NCBI RefSeq assembly: GCF_003852515.1
Contig: NZ_QAJK01000120.1
Location: forward strand, 1 to 64,000
Length of the DNA stretch: 64,000 bases
Direction of reading: 5' to 3'
DNA from: Variovorax sp. KBW07
Lineage (GTDB): Bacteria; Pseudomonadota; Gammaproteobacteria; Burkholderiales; Burkholderiaceae_C
Below the pieces are notes generated by a model, which did no database searches, was not told the DNA's origin, and saw nothing but the letters and a program-made list of their open reading frames with translations. Each line of letters opens with the position of its first letter. Position 1 is the stretch's first letter. Made by a program: the position numbers and the translations under genes. Of the stretch, positions 58,068 to 64,000 are shown in pieces.

Positions 58068-59473
58068 CACCCGTGGCACCTGTGGCATCAGTGAAAGGCT
58101 CCATCACCGCGCGGCTGGTCCTCATGTTCGCCGCGGTGGCGCTCGCGACCTTCGCGCTGGCCGGCTTCGCGCTGCACAGCGTGCTGGCCCGCGAGCTCGA
58201 GCGGCACCAGTACGAAGAACTCGACACCACCTTGCGGAACCTGCAGTTCTGGATCAAGGCCATCGGCACCCCCGAACGCTGGGCGCGCGTGCAGGCCCGC
58301 ATGGACACGCTCACGCCCGAAGACGGCAGCGTGCGCTTCTGGGTGCTGAGCGACGACCCGCGCTTCCAGTACGGCAAGGGCCTGGCCGAGATCGACGGCC
58401 TGGCCCGCGAAGCCGACGGCCGCTCCAGCAGCGTTCTGCTGCCCGGGCAGGAGCGGCCGTTCCGGACGCTGTCGGTGCGCATCCCCGCGAACGAGCAGCG
58501 GCCGGCCGTGCGATTGATCGTCGGCCGCAATGTCGAGCCTTATGCGCGCACGCGCCAGACCTTTTTGACCGCGCTCGTGTCGCTGGGGCTCGGCGCGGTG
58601 CTCGTGGTGGCCATGGCGGGCTACTGGATCGCGCGGGTGGGGCTGCGGCCGCTGGAGCTGCTGTCGACGGAGGCGCAGGCGCTGCGGCCCAAGACGCTGT
58701 CGCAGCGCCTGCAGACCACCGCGCTGCCGGTCGAGCTGTCGGCGCTGGCCGAGGCCTTCAACGGCGCGCTCAGCCGGCTCGAAGAAGCCTATGCCCAGCT
58801 CGAAGCCTTCAACGCCGACGTGGCCCACGAGCTGCGCACGCCGCTGGCCAACCTGATCGGCAGCACCCAGGTGGCGCTGTCGCGCCAGCGCAGCGCGGGC
58901 GAGTTCCAGGAGGTGCTGCAGGCCAACCTCGAAGACCTGGAGCGTGTGCGGTCCATCGTCAACGATATGCTGTTTCTTGCGCGCGCCGACCGCGGCGAAG
59001 TGGCCACCGGGCTGGTGCTCACGCCCGTGGCGCAGGAGGTGCGCAAGACCATCGAGTTCTTCGAGTTCGTGCTCGACGAAACCCGCGCGCAAGTTGCCAT
59101 CGAAGGCGACGTGCTGGCCGAAGCCCGGCTCGAAAGCGCCTTGTTCCGGCGCGCCATGTCGAACCTGCTGCAGAACGCCATCGAGCACTCGAAGCCGGGC
59201 GCGCGCATTACCGTGGCGCTGCGCGAAGAAACGGCCGCCACCTGGATCACCGTGTCCAACCCCGGCGCCGCCATCGGCGAGCCGCACCTGCAGCATCTGT
59301 TCGACCGCTTCTACCGCGTCGATGCCGCGCGCAACGACGGCGGCGAACACCACGGCCACGGCCTGGGCCTGGCCATCGTGAAGGCGGTGGCGAGCATGCA
59401 TGGCGGGCAGGTGAGCGCGTCCAGCGCGGGTGGAGTGAACACCTTCGGTTTCAGTGTGTCGCGGGCCGGCTGA
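58064..59473 (+). CDS. heavy-metal-type sensor histidine kinase
   Basis: Membrane sensor paired with the preceding regulator. The 469-residue product has helix 1 (LVLMFAAVALATFALAGFAL), a periplasmic domain of about 140 residues, helix 2 (ALVSLGLGAVLVVAMAGYWI), a HAMP region, H box FNADVAHELRTPLANLIGS, N box LLQNAIEHS and G2 GLGLAIV. In this family the periplasmic domain binds Cu, Zn or Cd, but no His/Cys-rich metal site stands out here. GTG 58064 overlaps the regulator stop (58065-58067). Confidence 0.92.
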   Translation: MTPVAPVASVKGSITARLVLMFAAVALATFALAGFALHSVLARELERHQYEELDTTLRNLQFWIKAIGTPERWARVQARMDTLTPEDGSVRFWVLSDDPRFQYGKGLAEIDGLAREADGRSSSVLLPGQERPFRTLSVRIPANEQRPAVRLIVGRNVEPYARTRQTFLTALVSLGLGAVLVVAMAGYWIARVGLRPLELLSTEAQALRPKTLSQRLQTTALPVELSALAEAFNGALSRLEEAYAQLEAFNADVAHELRTPLANLIGSTQVALSRQRSAGEFQEVLQANLEDLERVRSIVNDMLFLARADRGEVATGLVLTPVAQEVRKTIEFFEFVLDETRAQVAIEGDVLAEARLESALFRRAMSNLLQNAIEHSKPGARITVALREETAATWITVSNPGAAIGEPHLQHLFDRFYRVDAARNDGGEHHGHGLGLAIVKAVASMHGGQVSASSAGGVNTFGFSVSRAG

Positions 59474-59592
59474 ACCGGTGGCCTGCAAATGGCCCATGCG
59501 CGGTACGTTCATGGGCCATGCTGGAGAATCGCGGGTGGCATGAACCCCATTTCTCCAACGCGAACCCTCCCCGCACCGACCCGAAGGCTGCC

Positions 59593-60531
59593 ATGGCACA
59601 GCTGATGTCGCTGCTGGTGCAGAACGCGATCCTGGTGGTGTTCGTCGTGAGCTTCGCGGCCCGCCTCGGGCTGCCGGTGCCGGCCGCCGCCGTGCTGGTG
59701 GTGACCGGTGCGCTGCTGGCGGCGGGCGATGTCTCGGTGGCCGGCGTGGTGCTGGCCGCCGTGGTCGCCAACCTGCTGGGCGACGGGGCCTGGTTCTATG
59801 CCGGCCGGCGCTTCGGCTACCGCTTCATGCGCCTGCTGTGCCGCATTTCGCTGTCGCCCGACTCGTGCGTGCGGCGCGGCGAATCGCTCATCACCGACTG
59901 GGGCGGCCTGTCCCTGGTGGCCGCCAAGTTCGTGCCGGGCGTGTCGGTGGTGGCGCCGCCGATGGCCGGTGCGCTGGGCATGTCGGTGCGGCGCTTCATC
60001 GGCTTCGACGTGGGCGCCGCGCTGGTCTGGACCGGTCTGTTCCTGGGCCTCGGCTGGCTCTTTCGCAACCAGATCCAGGAAGTGCTGGCCGTCATGGCGC
60101 AGGCCGGCGGCATTGCCACGGCCGCGCTGGCGGTGCTGCTGGTCGTGATCCTGGCGGTGCGCTACTGGCGCCGGCTGGCTTTCAAGCGGCTCACCGGCAT
60201 GCCGCGCATCACGGTCGATGAGCTGCACGAACTGCTCAGTGGCGAGCAGCCGCCGATCATCATCGACGTGCGCGGCAAGGCCGGCATACAGGTCGATCCG
60301 CGCCGTATTCCGGGGGCGCTGCCGTACACCCTCAAGGCGCTGCAACAGCGCACCCTCGACCTGACGATCGACCCCGAACGCGACGTGGTGCTGTACTGCA
60401 ACTGCCCCAACGAAGTGTCGGCCGCCCAGGCCGCGCGCGTGCTGCTGGCGCGCGGCGCCCGCCGTGCCCTGCCGCTGACCGGCGGGCTCGACGCCTGGGT
60501 CGCCTCGGGCCGGCCGACCAGCCTGCATTGA
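59593..60531 (+). CDS. DedA/VTT-family membrane protein fused to a rhodanese domain
   Basis: The 312-residue product has a DedA (SNARE-associated) membrane domain at about 1-195, with the reentrant motifs of the family (AAKFVPGVSVVAPPMAGALG) and about five helices. A cytosolic rhodanese domain follows at about 205-305 with IIDVRGKAG and active-site loop YCNCPNE (probable C269). DedA proteins are linked with lipid flipping and membrane potential; the role of the attached sulfurtransferase-like domain is unknown. ATG 59593 is preferred over 59518 because the longer form adds a polar segment. A 24-bp palindrome lies shortly after its stop. Confidence 0.9.
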   Translation: MAQLMSLLVQNAILVVFVVSFAARLGLPVPAAAVLVVTGALLAAGDVSVAGVVLAAVVANLLGDGAWFYAGRRFGYRFMRLLCRISLSPDSCVRRGESLITDWGGLSLVAAKFVPGVSVVAPPMAGALGMSVRRFIGFDVGAALVWTGLFLGLGWLFRNQIQEVLAVMAQAGGIATAALAVLLVVILAVRYWRRLAFKRLTGMPRITVDELHELLSGEQPPIIIDVRGKAGIQVDPRRIPGALPYTLKALQQRTLDLTIDPERDVVLYCNCPNEVSAAQAARVLLARGARRALPLTGGLDAWVASGRPTSLH

Positions 60532-60570
60532 CGGGCGCAGGCAGAAGTCAGCCTGCCGTGCTATGGTGCC

Positions 60571-60594
60571 GAGCCAAGGGTTAACCCTTGGCTC
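60571..60594. promoter_or_regulatory. perfect 24-bp palindrome before the MFS gene
   Basis: GAGCCAAGGGTT followed by its exact reverse complement, without a loop, lies between the DedA-rhodanese gene and the MFS GTG start at 60620. It is too symmetric and loopless for a terminator and resembles a repressor operator (TetR/MarR-like in size). No regulator gene is adjacent. Confidence 0.75.
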
Positions 60595-60619
60595 CTCTGA
60601 TAGCCCAACGAGGCCCTCC

Positions 60620-61918
60620 GTGCCACTGCCCGACGCTCCCCTTCCCAACGCAGCCCAGTCGGCCAAGGCCGATGCGGCCGACAAGGCGCACGACGCCAGC
60701 CATGCCAGTTCCGCCAGCCACACCGGCCTGTCCCCGGCGCTGACGCTGGTCTTCGCCATTGCCTGCGGCCTGTGCTGCGCCAACATCTACTACGCCCAGC
60801 CGCTGATCGGCCCCATCTCCGAAACGCTGCAGCTGCACGCCGGCCTTGCCGGGCTGATCATGACGCTCACCCAGCTCGGCTACGGCGCGGGCCTGCTGCT
60901 GCTGGTGCCGCTGGCCGACGTGGTCGAGAACCGGCGGCTCATCCTCGGAGCGCTGTTCGGCGCCGTCGTCGGGCTGGTGGGCATTGCGCTGTCTGACTCT
61001 GCCACGACCTTTCTCGCGGCTTCTTTCGTGGTCGGCGTGTGCGCTGTCGCGGCGCAGGTGCTGCTGCCCTTTGCCTCGCACCTCGCGCCCGAGGCCACGC
61101 GCGGCAAGGTCGTCGGCAACATCATGGCCGGCCTGCTGGGCGGGATCATGCTGGCACGGCCTTTCGCGAGCGTGGTGGCGGCCAGCCTGGGATGGCGCGC
61201 CGTGTTCTGGATCTCGGCCGTGCTGATGGCCTTGCTCATTGCCGTGCTGTGGCGCGCGCTGCCCCAGCGGCGCCCGCATGCGTCCATCGGCTACGCGCGC
61301 ACCATGGCGTCGCTGCCCGGCATCGTGTGGAACACGCCGCTGCTGCGCCGGCGCGGCCTGTACCAGGGAATGATGTTCGCCGCGTTCCAGGCCTTCTGGA
61401 CGGCAGTGCCGCTGGCGCTGGTGCACGAGTTCGGCATGGGCCAGCGCGGCATCGGGCTGTTTGCGCTGGCGGGCGCGGCAGGCGCGCTGCTGGCCCCGGT
61501 CGCCGGCCGGCTGGCCGACCGTGGCCTGACCCGGCCCGCCACCGGCGCGGCCATTGCCATCGCGCTGCTGTCCTTCGTGCTGGGTGCCGTGTCGATGCAC
61601 TTCCATTCGCTGGCCGGGCTGGTCGCGGCGGGCATTCTGCTCGACGGCGCGGTGCAGTTGTGCCAGGTGCTCAACTTCCGCAGCCTCTTCATGCTGGCAC
61701 CCGAATTGCGCGGACGGCTCAACGGCCTGTTCATGACCTTCATCTTCCTCTGCGCGGCCGTGGCCTCGGGCATTGCGGCCGCCGTGTACGCCTTCCATGG
61801 CTGGACCGGGCTGAGCCTGCTGGGCGGTGGCTTCGTGACCGTGGCGCTGCTGTACTACGCGACCGAGTTCACTGGGCGGACGATGCCGGCCACGGCCGTT
61901 GGCGCCACGGGGCGCTGA
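60620..61918 (+). CDS. MFS transporter (YnfM/MdfA-like)
   Basis: The 432-residue product has 12 hydrophobic helices after a polar Ala-rich tail of about 35 residues, with ACGLCCANIYYAQPLIGPIS at the first helix and LVPLADVVENRRLIL in loop 2-3, as in the arabinose-efflux-permease group. GTG 60620 has GAGG six bases upstream (60610-60613). The ATG at 60563 would code through the perfect palindrome at 60571. Substrate unknown, drug or sugar efflux likely. Confidence 0.9.
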   Translation: MPLPDAPLPNAAQSAKADAADKAHDASHASSASHTGLSPALTLVFAIACGLCCANIYYAQPLIGPISETLQLHAGLAGLIMTLTQLGYGAGLLLLVPLADVVENRRLILGALFGAVVGLVGIALSDSATTFLAASFVVGVCAVAAQVLLPFASHLAPEATRGKVVGNIMAGLLGGIMLARPFASVVAASLGWRAVFWISAVLMALLIAVLWRALPQRRPHASIGYARTMASLPGIVWNTPLLRRRGLYQGMMFAAFQAFWTAVPLALVHEFGMGQRGIGLFALAGAAGALLAPVAGRLADRGLTRPATGAAIAIALLSFVLGAVSMHFHSLAGLVAAGILLDGAVQLCQVLNFRSLFMLAPELRGRLNGLFMTFIFLCAAVASGIAAAVYAFHGWTGLSLLGGGFVTVALLYYATEFTGRTMPATAVGATGR

Positions 61919-61977
61919 GCCTTCAGGGGCACGCCCCGCACGCACCTAGCGGCCCTACCGGCCCTACGATACGGGCC

Positions 61978-62907
61978 GTGAAAAAGACCAAGGCCCTGCC
62001 CGCATCGATCCTCGCCGCGCTGACGCGCACCATGGCCGGCGTTGCCGAACTGGTTCCGCTCGTGGAGGGCGAGGAATCGCAGGCCTTTGCCTTCGAATGG
62101 CGGGGCGATGGCTACGTCGTTCGCATCAACCGCGAAGCCAGGGGTTTTGAAAAAGATGCGTTTGCCGCCCGCCGGTTCGCGGCACCCGGGCTGCCCGTTC
62201 CCGAGGTGACCGCCATCGGCCGGCTCGACGAAGGGCCGTTCTATTGCGTCTCCCGGCGCGCTCCCGGCGTCACGCTGCAAGACCTCGCCCCCGCCCGGCT
62301 GCCGGCCATCGTCGGCCCCGTGGCAGGTGTGATGGATGCCATTGCCGCGTCGAGCCTTGCTTCGACAAAAGGCTACGGCCGCTTCGATGCCGACGGCATC
62401 GGCGAGCACGCCAGCTGGCACGGCTTTGTGACCTGCATCGCCGATGAGGCCCGCTTCGACTGGCGGCCGGTTGCGGGCCTCGCCGGACGGGCCGGCATGC
62501 GGCGCATCGACCGCCATCTGAAAGAAGTGCTGGCGCTGGCCGCGCATTGCCCCGAGACCCGCCAGCTTGTGCACGGCGACTTCGGCGCCAACAACGTGCT
62601 GACCGACGGCCAGGCCATCACCGGCGTGATCGACTGGTCCGAAGCCCTGTTCGGCGATGCGTTGTACGACGTGGCCAACATCTTCTTCTGGCGCACCTGG
62701 CTCGACTGCATGGACCAGCAGGCCCGCTTCTTCGAGGCTGCCGGCGGCAGCGGCGAGACGGCTGGCCATGGCGAGCGGTTGCGCTGCTACCAGTTGCGCA
62801 TCGGGCTGCAGCAGGTCCATGAGTGCGCCGTAATTGGCGATGCGCAAGACCTTGCGTGGGCGCTGAACCGCTGCGACGAAATCGCCACCATAGACTGGGC
62901 GCCATGA
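61978..62907 (+). CDS. aminoglycoside phosphotransferase-family (APH) kinase
   Basis: Small-molecule kinase. The 309-residue product has the APH fold: an N-lobe with VVRINREARGFEKDAFAARR, the catalytic loop QLVHGDFGANNVL, and the metal motif GVIDWSEALFGDALYDVAN. The wording resembles hygromycin-B-phosphotransferase-like or YcbJ-like proteins, but the substrate is unknown and chromosomal members are often not resistance genes. GTG 61978 is chosen as the frame's earliest start giving a normal N-lobe; no strong ribosome site precedes it. It overlaps the next gene by ATGA. Confidence 0.85.
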   Translation: MKKTKALPASILAALTRTMAGVAELVPLVEGEESQAFAFEWRGDGYVVRINREARGFEKDAFAARRFAAPGLPVPEVTAIGRLDEGPFYCVSRRAPGVTLQDLAPARLPAIVGPVAGVMDAIAASSLASTKGYGRFDADGIGEHASWHGFVTCIADEARFDWRPVAGLAGRAGMRRIDRHLKEVLALAAHCPETRQLVHGDFGANNVLTDGQAITGVIDWSEALFGDALYDVANIFFWRTWLDCMDQQARFFEAAGGSGETAGHGERLRCYQLRIGLQQVHECAVIGDAQDLAWALNRCDEIATIDWAP

Positions 62908-63986
62908 AGTCTTCATCCATCTTGACAGCTGCACTGGGTGCGCTCATCGCAATAGCCGGCTGCACGAGCGCATTCGCCTCGGAGCCCCCGGCCGGGCCAG
63001 CGACTGCGCCATCAGCTGCAACCGCCGTCGTGGCCGACGCCGCAAGCACCGAAAGCCCCGGGGCCAGTGCATGCCCGCCGAGCGCGACGGATGTCTTGCC
63101 CAAGTCCGGATGGGAGTCCGCCGCGCGCCGCGCCATCGATCGCGGCCTGTTGTGGCGCATCGAGAAAGACGGCCGCACCTCGTGGCTCTACGGGACCATT
63201 CACATCGCTAGGTTCGATTGGGTCATGCCCGGCCCGACCGTGAAGGCGGCGCTGCAGCAAAGCGACACCATTGCACTGGAGATCAACCTCCTGGATGCCG
63301 AGGCGATGAAGGGTGCGCTCGCCAGCCGCCAGGCCGAACCCGCCGCGAAGGAAAAGCTGTTGAGTGGCGAGCGCGGCCAGCGCATGGCACGGCAGATGAC
63401 CCTGGCCTGCGCGACCGACGAGTTGCAGGCCCGGCTCAACCGGGTGCAGCCCATTCTGCAGGCTATCGCGCTGACCATGCTGGCCGGGCGCGCCGACGGG
63501 TTCTATGCGGAATTCGGCATCGACATCTTCCTGTCCGCCTTCGGACGCAGCGCCAACAAACCCGTGGTGGCCCTCGAGACAGTCGCGGACCAGATGAAGC
63601 TGCTCGGCGCCAACGGCGGAAGCAGGGAGGCCGAACAGGTCGACCAGATGCTGGACCAGCTGGAGTCGGGCAACGCGCGCCGGCAACTGCGTGAACTCGC
63701 CGAGGCCTGGGCGCGCGGCGACCGGGACATGCTGGCCAACTACGCCGACTGGTGCAATTGCCTCCAGTCCTCCGCCGCGCAACGGCAATGGAAGCGCCTC
63801 GTCGACGACCGCAACCCGGGCATTGCCGATGGCATCGAGCGACTGCATGCGAGCGGCAAGCGCGTCTTCGGCGCTGTCGGTGCGCTGCACATGGTGGGGC
63901 CGCGTGGCCTGCCGGGGCTGCTCGCGCAGCGGGGCTTCACGGTGACTGCTGTGCTGCCGGTGGGCGAAGCAAAGGCCGCGAACTGA
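62904..63986 (+). CDS. TraB/GumN-family lipoprotein
   Basis: The 360-residue product has a lipoprotein signal (ALGALIAIAGC, acylated C20), a Pro/Ala/Ser linker, then the TraB/PrgY/GumN domain with LLWRIEKDGRTSWLYGTIHI (GTIH motif) and the C-terminal GAVGALHMVGPRGLPGLL. Some members are predicted metalloproteases (Tiki-like), but the bacterial function is undefined. It overlaps the APH-type gene by four bases, so the two are co-translated. The final 14 bases of the window hold no further gene. Confidence 0.9.
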   Translation: MKSSSILTAALGALIAIAGCTSAFASEPPAGPATAPSAATAVVADAASTESPGASACPPSATDVLPKSGWESAARRAIDRGLLWRIEKDGRTSWLYGTIHIARFDWVMPGPTVKAALQQSDTIALEINLLDAEAMKGALASRQAEPAAKEKLLSGERGQRMARQMTLACATDELQARLNRVQPILQAIALTMLAGRADGFYAEFGIDIFLSAFGRSANKPVVALETVADQMKLLGANGGSREAEQVDQMLDQLESGNARRQLRELAEAWARGDRDMLANYADWCNCLQSSAAQRQWKRLVDDRNPGIADGIERLHASGKRVFGAVGALHMVGPRGLPGLLAQRGFTVTAVLPVGEAKAAN

Positions 63987-64000
63987 CCACGCCCCTGGAA

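Overview
The window comes from a GC-rich betaproteobacterium, most likely Comamonadaceae and Variovorax-like. This rests on the gene content (a cheZ-flhB-flhA-flhF-flhG-fliA block, a urtABCDE urea transporter, the trpS/M50/YciO/PHP block), the strong G/C bias at third codon positions, frequent GTG/TTG starts with good ribosome sites, and short palindromic repeats of a type I remember from this family. No rRNA, tRNA, CRISPR array, insertion sequence or prophage was seen. Everything is read by eye, without database searches.

Layout. (1) 1-8276: the tail of an unknown gene, then chemotaxis and flagellar genes cheZ, flhB, flhA, flhF, flhG-like and fliA. FlhF carries an unexplained C-terminal half of about 400 residues, and the FlhG-like protein keeps the FlhF-activating motif but has lost its ATPase motifs. 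(2) 8277-19174: an aldonate/sugar-acid catabolic regulon. It holds gluconokinase, gluconate 5-dehydrogenase, idonate-type dehydrogenase, a 2-hydroxyacid dehydrogenase, a beta-hydroxyacid dehydrogenase, an SMP-30 lactonase and a ribose-type ABC importer. A LacI-family regulator lies inside it, and four copies of one operator-like sequence sit in front of its transcription units. (3) 19216-23685: a small membrane protein, a VOC protein, a sensor kinase, an A/T-richer lipoprotein gene and a NarL-type response regulator. (4) 23759-29477: a leftward housekeeping group, trpS (with an extra C-terminal module), M50 peptidase, YciO-like protein, EamA permease and PHP phosphatase, followed by a ZntB-like transporter. 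(5) 29511-37775: divergent phosphate transporter and polyphosphate kinase 2, esterase, AraC regulator, SnoaL-like protein, MFS exporter, a HEPN/MNT toxin-antitoxin pair and a MazG-like pyrophosphohydrolase. (6) 37892-44258: urea ABC transporter urtABCDE, with a nested palindromic repeat island separating urtD from urtE. (7) 44392-51125: MFS exporter, anti-sigma factor, an ECF sigma gene broken by an in-frame amber codon, a YVTN-propeller/cupredoxin protein, PhoD phosphatase and an aldo/keto reductase. (8) 51364-59473: an outer-membrane factor / adaptor / RND pump operon followed directly by its probable two-component system. (9) 59593-63986: DedA-rhodanese fusion, MFS exporter with a perfect 24-bp palindrome in front, an APH-type kinase and a TraB/GumN lipoprotein.

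How genes work together. In the aldonate regulon the lactonase, the idonate-type dehydrogenase, gluconate 5-dehydrogenase and gluconokinase would form a chain from lactone/idonate through 5-ketogluconate and gluconate to 6-phosphogluconate. The ABC importer takes the place usually held by a GntP/IdnT permease. Pit and PPK2 are divergently paired for phosphate/polyphosphate balance. UrtA-E imports urea at low concentration. The RND operon and its sensor/regulator form one inducible efflux unit. No single obviously new multi-gene system stands out. The observations most worth following are the altered FlhF/FlhG pair, the HEPN/MNT pair with its two-part operator, the nonsense codon in the ECF sigma gene, the four-site LacI regulon and the palindromic island in urt.
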